DNA of 64,000 bases, from NCBI RefSeq assembly GCF_030563405.1, contig NZ_CP130749.1, positions 1 through 64,000 on the forward strand. Direction: 5' to 3'. This DNA is from Vibrio sp. SNU_ST1. Its GTDB lineage: Bacteria > Pseudomonadota > Gammaproteobacteria > Enterobacterales > Vibrionaceae. Positions 44,511 through 53,162 of this stretch are shown here, in pieces (the stretch's first letter is position 1; the number at the start of each line of letters is the position of its first letter). Under the pieces are notes generated by a model. It made no database searches and was not told where the DNA came from. It saw nothing but the letters and a program-made list of their open reading frames with translations. The translations under genes and the position numbers were made by a program.

Positions 44511-46025
44511 ATGAACAGCACACTTTTTCTTACAGGCTTCGGCGTGTACGTATTATTTTTAATTTGGTTAGGCTGGTTTGTCTCGCGTAATCAAAAATCT
44601 GGCGAAGATTTCTTATTAGGTGGCCGTGGCCTACCTATGTTCTTAGTACTTGGTACAACAGTAGCGACGATGGTTGGTACGGGTTCAAGTATGGGTGCGG
44701 TTGGCTTCGGCTACGCAAATGGCTGGGCAGGTGCTCTGTACGGCATTGGTGGTGCGATAGGCATCCTATTACTTGCACTTTGGTTTGCTCCGGTTCGTAA
44801 ACTGAACTTCATGACCATGAGTGAAGAGCTGGCTTATTATGTTGGCGCTAACCGCATCGTGAAAAACGTTGTAGGTGTACTGATTTTTGTAGCTTCGATT
44901 GGTTGGTTAGGCGCACACATTCTAGGTGGCGGCATGTACTTAGCATGGATTGCAGACATCGATCTCAACCTAGCGAAAATCATTATTGCTGCTGCATTCA
45001 CTATTTACGTGGTGATCGGTGGTTACACAGCGGTTGTATGGACCGATACCATTCAAGCTATCATTCTTTTTGCTGGCTTCATCTTGATGGCGGTAATGTC
45101 AGTTGATTACATCGGCGGCATGGATAACCTTTACGCTGCGATGGACCCTGCTGCTACGAGCTTTTTAGCAATCGATAAACTGGGTCTTCTGCCTGCTGTG
45201 TCTCTGGCTGTGGTTATTGGTGTGGGTGTACTGGCGACGCCTTCATTCCGTCAACGTATCTACTCGGGTAAAGATGTATCAACCGTTCGTCGCTCATTTG
45301 TTGCATCGGGTGTGTTGTACCTTTTCTTCTCAATCATCCCTGCAATCATTGGTATGGCAGCACATGCCATTGACCCATCATTGGATAACGCGAACTACTC
45401 GTTCCCTTATGTTGCTGCAACGGTTCTTCCGGTTGGCGTTGGCATGATTGTTCTTATCGCGGGTCTTTCTGCAACCATGTCGAGCGCAAGTTCAGATGCG
45501 ATAGCAGGTGTGTCTATCCTACTGCGTGATGTTTACGTTATGTTCACTGGCCGAGTACCAAACAAAGAGTCAATGATGAACTATTCTCGCTTGGCACTGA
45601 TTGTGGTGATTGGTTTTGCACTGTTGTTCGCACTAACGTCAAACGACATCATTGGCTACATCACGAAAATGATTTCAACCGTAATGTCGGGCATGTTTGT
45701 GTGCGGTATGTTGGGTCGATTCTGGAAACGTTACAACTGGCAGGGTGCTCTTGCTACGCTAGCGGGTGCATCTGTGGCTTCATTTGTCGTAATGCTAAAC
45801 GCAGACTACACGGCTTTCTGGGGTAACCCTGTGATTCCTTCTTGTCTAGTGGCTCTAACGGCTGGTGTGGTTGTAAGCTTATGTACTCCGGCTAACCAAG
45901 TGACACCAGAAATGGCAAAAGCAATTCTTGATGACGAGCGTGCTCTGATGGAAATGGAATTGTCAGACTCAGGTGTGCTTGAAGAAGAAGCGTCTTCTCA
46001 ACGTCCTGCTAATCAAACAAGCTAA
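44511..46025 (+). CDS. Sodium:solute symporter (SSS family) of the aminosugar-acid cluster
   Basis: The 504-residue protein has about 13 membrane helices, the family motif SGEDFLLGGRGLPMFLVLGTT near residue 31, a sodium-site region (GLSATMSSASSDAIAGVS near 320) and a charged C-terminal tail. SSS proteins import sugars, amino acids or organic acids with sodium. Its position between RidA and KDG kinase suggests import of N-acetylglucosaminate, glucosaminate or a related acid. The substrate is inferred only from context. Confidence 0.85.
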   Translation: MNSTLFLTGFGVYVLFLIWLGWFVSRNQKSGEDFLLGGRGLPMFLVLGTTVATMVGTGSSMGAVGFGYANGWAGALYGIGGAIGILLLALWFAPVRKLNFMTMSEELAYYVGANRIVKNVVGVLIFVASIGWLGAHILGGGMYLAWIADIDLNLAKIIIAAAFTIYVVIGGYTAVVWTDTIQAIILFAGFILMAVMSVDYIGGMDNLYAAMDPAATSFLAIDKLGLLPAVSLAVVIGVGVLATPSFRQRIYSGKDVSTVRRSFVASGVLYLFFSIIPAIIGMAAHAIDPSLDNANYSFPYVAATVLPVGVGMIVLIAGLSATMSSASSDAIAGVSILLRDVYVMFTGRVPNKESMMNYSRLALIVVIGFALLFALTSNDIIGYITKMISTVMSGMFVCGMLGRFWKRYNWQGALATLAGASVASFVVMLNADYTAFWGNPVIPSCLVALTAGVVVSLCTPANQVTPEMAKAILDDERALMEMELSDSGVLEEEASSQRPANQTS

Positions 46026-46032
46026 TCTCAAA

Positions 46033-46083
46033 CACTCCACAGCTAGTTAGTACAACAAACTCAGTACAACAAGTTGTGGAGTG
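46033..46083 (+). promoter_or_regulatory. Stem-loop after the symporter gene
   Basis: CACTCCACA and TGTGGAGTG form a 9-bp stem starting seven bases after the symporter stop. Confidence 0.5.
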
Positions 46084-46092
46084 GTTAGCTCA

Positions 46093-46114
46093 GGCTCTAC
46101 TTTTTGGTAGGGCC
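46093..46114 (+). promoter_or_regulatory. Short hairpin upstream of the KDG kinase gene
   Basis: GGCTCTAC and GTAGGGCC pair (one G-U) around TTTTTG. Only TTCTTCCCC follows, so termination would be weak or partial. Confidence 0.5.
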
Positions 46115-46148
46115 TTCTTCCCCATTTATCTCTATTTTAGGATCTGCT

Positions 46149-47096
46149 ATGCCTGCATCTTCTAACTTCAATATTGCTTTCTTTGGTGAGTGCATGGTCG
46201 AAATCAGCGGCTCTCCATTAACCAAAAAGTTTGGCGGTGACACGCTTAATACCGCGCTTTACCTTTCTCGCTTAACCCAACATCAAAACCTCTCTGTTCA
46301 TTACGCGACGGGTCTGGGTAGCGATGAACTGTCTCAGAACATGGTTGATAACTGGCAGTTAGAGGGTATTCAAACCAATTTCGTTGAACGCATCCCAAGC
46401 AAGCTGCCCGGCTTGTACATGGTCGAAACCGACGAGACAGGCGAGCGACATTTTCACTACTGGCGCAACGATGCGGCGGTAAAGTTCTATTTTCAAATCG
46501 ATAACTTAAACAAGCTTGAAATTGCCCTGACAGAGAAACAAGTCGACGCAGTTTATATCAGCGGTATCAGTATCGCGATCTTGGATGACACCTCTCGTGA
46601 GCGTTTATTCAAAGCTATTAGCGTGTTCTCAAACCAAGGCGGCAAGGTGATTTTTGATAACAACTATCGCCCGCAGCTTTGGAGCACCGAGCAAGCTCAA
46701 TATTGGTACGCCAAGTTGCTGCCGCTGGTGGACATCGCATTGATTACCGAAGACGACGACCTGCTTGTGTGGGGTAACTCAGAGAGCGTTCAACAACGCT
46801 GCCTTCGTTTGGGTTGCCAAGAGATCGTCATCAAACGTGGCTGCGAGCCATGCAAGATTGTTCAAGTTGAACAGGGCAACATTGTTGAGAATTATGTCTC
46901 AGCGACTCGTGTTTCTAACGTGGTCGACACCTGCGCGGCGGGCGATTCATTCGCCGCGGGTTATTTAGCTGCGCGCCTTACTGGCGAGAGCGCTACCGAC
47001 GCAGCCGAACTTGGCCACCAACTGGCTTCCATCGTTATTCAATACTCTGGCGCAATCATCCCCGTGAGCGCTATGAGCCAACTGATTAAAAAATAA
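46149..47096 (+). CDS. kdgK: KdgK, 2-dehydro-3-deoxygluconate kinase
   Basis: From ATG 46149 (AGGA upstream) the protein has 315 residues. It is a PfkB-family sugar kinase with an N-terminal FFGECMVEISG, the substrate-lid GGDTLNTALYLSRL near residue 30 and the C-terminal catalytic motif DTCAAGDSFAAGYLA. It phosphorylates KDG to KDPG with ATP. Eda follows after 18 bp, a standard Entner-Doudoroff pairing. No glucuronate or pectin genes are nearby, so the KDG should come from the glucosaminate dehydratase. Confidence 0.9.
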   Translation: MPASSNFNIAFFGECMVEISGSPLTKKFGGDTLNTALYLSRLTQHQNLSVHYATGLGSDELSQNMVDNWQLEGIQTNFVERIPSKLPGLYMVETDETGERHFHYWRNDAAVKFYFQIDNLNKLEIALTEKQVDAVYISGISIAILDDTSRERLFKAISVFSNQGGKVIFDNNYRPQLWSTEQAQYWYAKLLPLVDIALITEDDDLLVWGNSESVQQRCLRLGCQEIVIKRGCEPCKIVQVEQGNIVENYVSATRVSNVVDTCAAGDSFAAGYLAARLTGESATDAAELGHQLASIVIQYSGAIIPVSAMSQLIKK

Positions 47097-47114
47097 AATA
47101 AAAGCGGAATTATT

Positions 47115-47750
47115 ATGTCTCAAGAAATGATCAACAAACTTAAGCAATTCAAAGTTATCCCTGTTATCCAAATCAACAAGGTTGAACACGCGATTCCACT
47201 GGCAAAAGTGTTGGTAGAAAACGGCCTATCAGTTGCTGAAGTGACATTTCGCACTGAAGCGGCAGCAGACGCGATTCGTGCGATGCGTGACGCCTACCCA
47301 GAGATGTGTATCGGTGCTGGCACAGTATTAACGCCAGCGCAGATCGACCTTGCGAAAGAGTCGGGCAGCGAATTCATCGTAGCTCCGGGCCTGAATCCAA
47401 ACACCGTAAAACGTTGCCAAGAAATCGGCATGCCAATCGTTCCGGGCGTAAACAACCCAAGCCAAGTTGAGCAAGCGCTGGAACTGGGCCTTAACTTCTT
47501 GAAGTTCTTCCCTGCAGAAGCTTCTGGCGGCATCAACATGGTGAAGTCTCTACTTGCGCCATACGTTGATGTGTCTTTAATGCCAACGGGCGGTATCGGT
47601 AAATACAACGTCAATGACTACCTAGCAGTGGATCGCGTGGTGTGCTGTGGTGGTACTTGGATGGTGTCGCCAAAGATGATCGAGAACGAGCAATGGGATG
47701 AGATTGCAGTATTGGTTCGTGAAGCGGTCGCTCTTGTTAACGAGCAATAA
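47115..47750 (+). CDS. eda: Eda, KDPG/4-hydroxy-2-oxoglutarate aldolase
   Basis: The 211-residue class I aldolase has the catalytic Glu segment SVAEVTFRTEAA, the GAGTVLTPAQ phosphate/substrate region, the Schiff-base lysine in FLKFFPAEASGG near residue 136, and PTGGIG near 163. It cleaves KDPG to pyruvate and glyceraldehyde-3-phosphate. It is the last soluble step of the cluster. The gene is 18 bp after kdgK. Confidence 0.94.
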   Translation: MSQEMINKLKQFKVIPVIQINKVEHAIPLAKVLVENGLSVAEVTFRTEAAADAIRAMRDAYPEMCIGAGTVLTPAQIDLAKESGSEFIVAPGLNPNTVKRCQEIGMPIVPGVNNPSQVEQALELGLNFLKFFPAEASGGINMVKSLLAPYVDVSLMPTGGIGKYNVNDYLAVDRVVCCGGTWMVSPKMIENEQWDEIAVLVREAVALVNEQ

Positions 47751-47810
47751 GCTTTTGAACTAGCGATAACGACCTTTCGAATGAGAGATAACGAGCAACA
47801 GCAGTGGCTG

Positions 47811-47856
47811 ATGGTTCTGTTTTGTGAATCGCCTCCGATAAACAAAACAGAACCAT
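47811..47856 (+). promoter_or_regulatory. Perfect 15-bp inverted repeat before the GH20 gene
   Basis: ATGGTTCTGTTTTGT at 47811-47825 pairs exactly with ACAAAACAGAACCAT at 47842-47856 around a 16-base loop. It ends 21 bp before the hexosaminidase start and has no T-run. It may be an operator or an RNA structure that sets hexosaminidase expression. Confidence 0.7.
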
Positions 47857-47877
47857 GTCTATATAGGAAAACTAATA

Positions 47878-50328
47878 ATGAAAAAAACTATATTATCCCT
47901 ATTGATTTCAGGTTCAGTAGTGTCCCCAATGGCGTTAGCAATGGCTCCAAATACCGTTCTAAATTTAATGCCGTACCCACAGACGGTCGAGCTGCAGGCT
48001 GGGCAAGTTAAGGTCGACGGTAACTTTAAGGTTTACATCAAAGGCTTTCATTCTGATCGCGTTGAATACACTGCGAAACGCTTTATTGATCGCCTTGAGC
48101 GTCAGACGGGTGTACCGATCCTAAATTGGCAGGTGGATAGTGCAGACGAAGCGAACCTGATCATAGATATAGACGCGGCGCCAAAGTCTGAAGTACAGAA
48201 CATCGACTCTGTAGAGTCCTACAAAATTACCACTCAGGGTGAACAAATCACGCTGAGCTCTCCAAGCCCATACGGCACTATTCACGGCATCGAAACCCTT
48301 TTACAGCTCGTTGAAACCACGGCGACTGGCTACCATATTCCTGCCGTAACAATTGTCGATGAACCTCGCTTTCGCTGGCGTGGTGTTTCTTACGATACCT
48401 CCCGTCACTTCATCGAATTTGATGTGCTAATTCGTCAGTTAGATGCGATGGCTTCGGCGAAGATGAATGTGTTCCATTGGCACTTCTGGGATGACCAAGG
48501 CATTCGCATTCAAACCGAATCATGGCCGCGTCTATGGTCTGAGACTGCCGATGGTAATTATTACACCAAAGATCAAGTTCGCTACCTAGTTGAATACGCC
48601 CGTAACCTTGGTATTCGTGTAATTCCAGAGGTCTCTCTACCGGGTCACTCTTCTGCGGTTGCTCACGCTTACCCGCGTTTGATGTCTGGCGGTGAAGGGC
48701 AAAACTACGAGCAAGAAAGAGGGTGGGGCGTATTTGAACCTCTCATGGACCCGCTGAACCCAGAAGTCTACGAGATGCTAGGTGATGTGTTTGACGAAGT
48801 GACCGAGCTGTTCCCTGATGAGTATTTCCATATCGGCGGCGATGAGCCAAATTACGCGCAGTGGAAAAACAGCGAAAAGCATCAACAGTTTATTGAAGAG
48901 AACAATATTGATGGCGAGCGTGGTCTGCAGTCTTACCTCAATGTAAAAGTTGAGAAGATGCTCGAAGAGCGCGGTAAGAAGATGACGGGCTGGGATGAAA
49001 TTTGGCATAAAGACCTGCCGACTTCAATTGTGATTCAAAGCTGGCAAGGGCACGATAGCATTGGTCGTGCGGCGAAAGAGGGCTACCCAGGTATTCTTTC
49101 TACAGGTTACTACCTAGATCAACCTCAGCCTACTAGCTACCACTATCGCAATGACCCAATGCCAATTGGCATCACTGTTGACGATAAGCTGCACAGCGGC
49201 GAAAAGTTCGTGACGTATCAATGGGAGAAGCCACGTTCAAAAGGCGGCCCACGTAAGGGAACACTGACTATTATTGAAGCGAAATACGGCACTTTCCGCG
49301 CATTCAGTGATTACAACGGCAAGTCTCGCGAAGAGATCTTCATCCTTGATTATGTGCCGGGTAAAACCTTTGTTGGCCACTTCGATAACTTCATGTCGTA
49401 CACCGAGTTCAACCTGAATCTGAATTCAAATGGTTTTGCCGAAGGCAGTTACCAATTGGTCGGTAATGTACGTTGGCCAACGACAGGTGAAGTGATTGCG
49501 AGCAGTGATGTTGAAGGCAGCGTGATTCCTGAACCAAATGGTGGTTACCCTGCGGAATTAACCGATAAAGAAAAAGAGCTTATCTTGGGCGGCGAGATCA
49601 CCATGTGGCTAGAGAACAAAGACAGCCTCACGGTTGAAAACTACCTATGGCCGCGCAGCTACGCGATTGCAGAGCGCTTCTGGTCTGATGCGGAATTGAC
49701 TGACGAACACAGTATGTACAAGCGTATGAAGGCGATGGATACATGGTCTGAAGTGTCTGTCGGACTTCGTCATCATGCGGATGCTGACATGTTGTTAAAA
49801 CGCATTGCGAAAGGCCAAGATATCCACGACCTGCGCGTGCTTGCGAAATATACTGAACCAGCACAGTACTATGCGCGCAACTGGGAGAAGTGGAATTCTA
49901 CTGAACCTAAGGGCACTTTATACAGTCAATATGAGCGCCTAAACCGCTTTGTTGATGCTTTGCCAGTGGAAAGCTACGCGGTGTATGAGATGCAAGACTT
50001 GGTTAATGAAGTGGCGACAGGCAATCAACAAGCACTAGAGCAACTCGCTGAGCATTATCAGCAAGCAAAATCGGCTGCTCTTGCCGCTGAGACTGTCTTC
50101 GCAGGTAATGTGTCTTCGGTAGAGACTGTGGTGGTTGCAGAGAAAACCGCGGAAGTCGCAGACTTGGCGTTAACCTTGATTGCTAAAGCACAAGCGGGTG
50201 AAAAAATTCGAGCATCAGATACGAATGCCTACCAAGCGATACTGTCTGATTCAGCGAAGATCTATGATGAATCTATCATCGCGATTGTTCGCCCGACAGA
50301 GCTTTTGTTGAAGCAGTTAGCTGAGTAA
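47878..50328 (+). CDS. Secreted beta-N-acetylhexosaminidase, family GH20
   Basis: The 816-residue protein has a signal peptide (about 1-20), an N-terminal GH20b domain (about 30-165) and a GH20 barrel starting near 168 (RWRGVSYDTSRHF). The catalytic Asp-Glu pair is in FHIGGDEPN near residues 319-323. A segment of about 110 residues (about 445-560) interrupts the barrel before the final barrel strand (GGEITMWLENKD). A helical C-terminal region follows. It should remove terminal GlcNAc from chitooligosaccharides in the periplasm. In this operon it could release N-acetylglucosaminate from oxidised ends. Confidence 0.9.
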   Translation: MKKTILSLLISGSVVSPMALAMAPNTVLNLMPYPQTVELQAGQVKVDGNFKVYIKGFHSDRVEYTAKRFIDRLERQTGVPILNWQVDSADEANLIIDIDAAPKSEVQNIDSVESYKITTQGEQITLSSPSPYGTIHGIETLLQLVETTATGYHIPAVTIVDEPRFRWRGVSYDTSRHFIEFDVLIRQLDAMASAKMNVFHWHFWDDQGIRIQTESWPRLWSETADGNYYTKDQVRYLVEYARNLGIRVIPEVSLPGHSSAVAHAYPRLMSGGEGQNYEQERGWGVFEPLMDPLNPEVYEMLGDVFDEVTELFPDEYFHIGGDEPNYAQWKNSEKHQQFIEENNIDGERGLQSYLNVKVEKMLEERGKKMTGWDEIWHKDLPTSIVIQSWQGHDSIGRAAKEGYPGILSTGYYLDQPQPTSYHYRNDPMPIGITVDDKLHSGEKFVTYQWEKPRSKGGPRKGTLTIIEAKYGTFRAFSDYNGKSREEIFILDYVPGKTFVGHFDNFMSYTEFNLNLNSNGFAEGSYQLVGNVRWPTTGEVIASSDVEGSVIPEPNGGYPAELTDKEKELILGGEITMWLENKDSLTVENYLWPRSYAIAERFWSDAELTDEHSMYKRMKAMDTWSEVSVGLRHHADADMLLKRIAKGQDIHDLRVLAKYTEPAQYYARNWEKWNSTEPKGTLYSQYERLNRFVDALPVESYAVYEMQDLVNEVATGNQQALEQLAEHYQQAKSAALAAETVFAGNVSSVETVVVAEKTAEVADLALTLIAKAQAGEKIRASDTNAYQAILSDSAKIYDESIIAIVRPTELLLKQLAE

Positions 50329-50525
50329 GCCGTTAACGGATTAGCGAACAAGTCACATGCCAATAAGTGAATCGGGCAGTTTTTTAGTTTTAGCTTCTCA
50401 ATTGAGTGTAATTTCTCGCCCAATATCAGCGACTACTCACTAACACTACTCTGTAGCGTTAACGTGAATGTCATGCCTTAGTCTGGGATGAGAAATTGCA
50501 TGTTTGAATTTTTAGAGGGGAATAA

Positions 50526-50557
50526 ACGGGGAGGTGCTAGCACCAGCCCCCGTATTT
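50526..50557 (+). terminator. Probable terminator of the aminosugar-acid operon
   Basis: An outer ACGGGG/CCCCGT pairing encloses the palindrome GGTGCTAGCACC, followed by ATTTTC. It is about 200 bp after the hexosaminidase stop. Confidence 0.6.
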
Positions 50558-50558
50558 T

Positions 50559-50616
50559 CATTCAATATGACGGTATTCAATGCTCATTCCTTGAGCATCA
50601 GCGAAAGTATTGAATG
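50559..50616. repeat. Nested inverted repeat
   Basis: CATTCAATA (50559) pairs with TATTGAATG (50608), and inside it ATGCTCA (50580) pairs with TGAGCAT (50592). It may be part of a transcribed 3' structure for either neighbour. Confidence 0.5.
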
Positions 50617-50682
50617 TCAGGCAGAAGCTTCCAATATCAACCTTTAGAGTCGTAAGTTTGGTATTGGACAATTAACGACAAG

Positions 50683-50979
50683 TTAAGCTTTGCAGTAAAC
50701 GCGAGCTTCACGTGGGGTATAAATACCGAAAGTCAAAGTCGCTAGTAAACCATTTACGAATGTCTCTTGAACTTCAACTTTAGCAACGTTGTCGATACCG
50801 TTACATACTTCAGCTGCATCAATTTGTTTTTTCTGTGCTAAACCGTTGATGAAGAAGTGGTGTGACTTTTCAGTTGTTGGGGCTGTTGCTTCGCTCTCTT
50901 GAGGGGCCATTACGAAAGTTTGTTGAGCGCAACCTGTTGCTACTAGCGATAGTGCCGCGATGATCAGTAGTTTTTTCAT
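50683..50979 (-). CDS. bor: Bor/Iss-family lipoprotein
   Basis: The 98-residue protein has a lipobox signal (MKKLLIIAALSLVATGC) and then CAQQTF, HHFFINGLAQKK, ETFVNGLLATLTFGIYTPREARVYC. These segments closely resemble the phage lambda Bor and E. coli Iss lipoproteins, outer-membrane lipoproteins linked to serum survival. No other phage genes surround it, so it is a chromosomal homologue. The final cysteine near the C-terminus may pair with the internal one. Confidence 0.88.
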   Translation of the reverse strand: MKKLLIIAALSLVATGCAQQTFVMAPQESEATAPTTEKSHHFFINGLAQKKQIDAAEVCNGIDNVAKVEVQETFVNGLLATLTFGIYTPREARVYCKA

Positions 50980-51101
50980 GTGTTTCTCCAGAGATAAAAT
51001 TCAGCTCACGTCAGTAAGGGTGAACGAGTGTTGTATGGTTTGAAGGGGATATGTGGTCCCCTCCAGCTGATGTTGAACATTATTCCAGAGATGATTTGTC
51101 G

Positions 51102-52421
51102 TTACTGTATGAGTTTGTCAGTCGAATCGTTACATAGTGGAAAGGACATAGTGAACACGGCGCCCTTTAAAGTGTTGCTTTGTGCAACTTGCACTGTTGC
51201 ACCGTGTTGAACACAGATCTTACTAACGATAGAAAGTCCTAAACCATGGCCACTCTTGGCTTTGTTACGTGCTTTATCTCCAACATAAAAGGGTTCGAAT
51301 AGGCGAGCTCGGTGCTCTTTTGCTACGCCATCACCATCGTCATGTACGGCGATTCTTAGCTTGTCTTGGTGCTCGGTTGCTTCAATCGAAATTTGCGAGC
51401 GTGCGAATTTCATCGCGTTACGTACTAGGTTATCTAACGCGCGATTAATCAGCGTACCATCCGCTAATATCAGGCGAGGTTGTTCTGGTAGTGATAGGTC
51501 GATACTCAGCTTAGTCTCTTTGCTCCAGCGGATCATTGCGTGATCGAGTAAGTCTCTGATCTCTAATGGCTGTTGTAAGTCTTCTTGGTTGAAGTTGTCG
51601 AGTTTCGCGTAATACAACAGCTCATCGACCATTTTTTCCATCTCTTCTGTGTCTTCGACAATGCTCTCAATAGTCTCTTGCTGACCGTCGTTGAGTGGAG
51701 TGTCTTTGAGCATTTCAGCCTGCCATTGAATTCGAAATATTGGAGTTCGCAGTTCATGAGCTACCGCACTGGTGAGCGAACGATTACTCTCGATTAAGCT
51801 ATGGATTCGGTCGGCCATCAGATTAAAGGATTTATTCAGAGATCCAATGGCACTGCCGCCGGATGTTTCAGCTCGCGAAGAGAGGTCGCCTTCAGAAAAG
51901 CGTAATGTAGCATTTTCAAGTTTCTTAACTCTTCGGAAAATAATCAACAGATGACCGAGGCCATATACGATGAAACTCGCGATAAAGAATACCCAAAGAA
52001 GGTCATCTTCAAGCTCTATTTTTTGACGAACAAGTGATTCGTCGTTGGGTTGGTAGTGATAAGTGTTTTCACTGCCAGCTAAGCGAAACCATAGTTCACG
52101 GTAATCGTCGTGGAAAATAAGGCTGTTGGGATTGGCGATAAAGAATTCAGAAACTGGCGTCGGCAGTTCATCATTTGGATTGAACGTGAAGAGGGTGTTT
52201 CGAGTTGTGTCGACAAATTGATTTATGGCTTGATGAGCAGATTCAATCCCTTGATTTTTAGCGATATTTTCTATGAGTTGCTGGTGGGCCGTTGCTTCGT
52301 AATCTTCCAGTATATATTCGTAGTCGGTATTGAGCTGATAGACACAAACCTCATAGGCGACAATGCCTGTAATAAAACAAACTAACAGCCCTAACAGGGA
52401 CTCCAAATAGATACGTCGCAT
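51102..52421 (-). CDS. RstB-like sensor histidine kinase
   Basis: The 439-residue kinase has two membrane helices (about 7-28 and 142-163) around a small periplasmic domain, HAMP, HisKA with the phospho-histidine in AVAHELRTPIFRIQWQ near residue 228, and an HATPase with DDGDGVAKEHRARLFEPF and GHGLGLSIVSK. The HAMP-HisKA region resembles E. coli RstB. It is the second gene of a two-gene operon, 36 bp after its regulator. The signal is unknown. Confidence 0.85.
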   Translation of the reverse strand: MRRIYLESLLGLLVCFITGIVAYEVCVYQLNTDYEYILEDYEATAHQQLIENIAKNQGIESAHQAINQFVDTTRNTLFTFNPNDELPTPVSEFFIANPNSLIFHDDYRELWFRLAGSENTYHYQPNDESLVRQKIELEDDLLWVFFIASFIVYGLGHLLIIFRRVKKLENATLRFSEGDLSSRAETSGGSAIGSLNKSFNLMADRIHSLIESNRSLTSAVAHELRTPIFRIQWQAEMLKDTPLNDGQQETIESIVEDTEEMEKMVDELLYYAKLDNFNQEDLQQPLEIRDLLDHAMIRWSKETKLSIDLSLPEQPRLILADGTLINRALDNLVRNAMKFARSQISIEATEHQDKLRIAVHDDGDGVAKEHRARLFEPFYVGDKARNKAKSGHGLGLSIVSKICVQHGATVQVAQSNTLKGAVFTMSFPLCNDSTDKLIQ

Positions 52422-52457
52422 AATCGCTCTCTTTCATTGCGCCCGTACTGAGCGCGG

Positions 52458-53162
52458 TTAATGCCAGGCGGTCGAAACAAATAAGTAACCTTTCCCGCGA
52501 ATGGTCTGAATTTTCTCTGCCGGTGTTTTGTCATCACCAAGTATCTTTCGCAAACGTACGACTTTGTTGTCAATTGTTCGGTCGATCCCATCGTACTCGA
52601 TCCCGCGCAGCGTTTGAGTTAAGTAATCACGTGACAGTGGAGTATCCGGGTTGGATGCTAACAGCCAAAGTAGATCAAACTCACTGTCTGTCAGTGATAA
52701 AACCGCACCTGAAAGCTCACACTTCTTATAGGTGTTTTTCAGCGTAAGTTGATCAAACTGAAGGTAATTCGAATCATCAACTACAGGCGTATTGGTTTCT
52801 TGGCGACGCAATAGCGAGCGTACTCTTGCCAGTAGAACTCTTGGTTTGATTGGCTTGGTGACATAGTCATCAGCACCAGTCTCTAAACCTGCGACGTGAT
52901 CAAAGTCATCATCGCTGGCGGTGAGCATTAAAATTTTACCCTTAAAGAGCGTACGCGTCTGTCGGCAAATTGTCAGTCCATCGGTTACAGGAAGCATCAA
53001 ATCCAATAATACGATATCAGGCTGTTCGGTAAGGATTCTCTGCGTGGCATCACTGCCGTCATCTAACGCGGTGACATCAAAATCTTGTGCTACAAAGTAA
53101 TCCTTTAGCATTCGCTGAAGTTTCAAATCGTCTTCTACGATGATCATTTTAGGTTTTGTCAT
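52458..53162 (-). CDS. RstA-like OmpR-family response regulator
   Basis: The 234-residue protein has a receiver with acidic pocket VEDD and phospho-Asp in VLLDLMLPVTDG near residue 54, and a C-terminal winged helix (LTDSEFDLLWLLASNP and RTIDNKVVRLRKILGDD). It is the first gene of the pair with the RstB-like kinase. The target genes are not evident; the Bor-like lipoprotein downstream is a possible member of its regulon, by proximity only. Confidence 0.88.
   Translation of the reverse strand: MTKPKMIIVEDDLKLQRMLKDYFVAQDFDVTALDDGSDATQRILTEQPDIVLLDLMLPVTDGLTICRQTRTLFKGKILMLTASDDDFDHVAGLETGADDYVTKPIKPRVLLARVRSLLRRQETNTPVVDDSNYLQFDQLTLKNTYKKCELSGAVLSLTDSEFDLLWLLASNPDTPLSRDYLTQTLRGIEYDGIDRTIDNKVVRLRKILGDDKTPAEKIQTIRGKGYLFVSTAWH

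Larger units (their letters stand above)
50329..50682. other. Gap between the GH20 gene and the Bor-like gene
   Basis: The gap contains a GC-rich hairpin (50526-50552) and a nested inverted repeat (50559-50616). Otherwise I see no gene. Confidence 0.5.
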
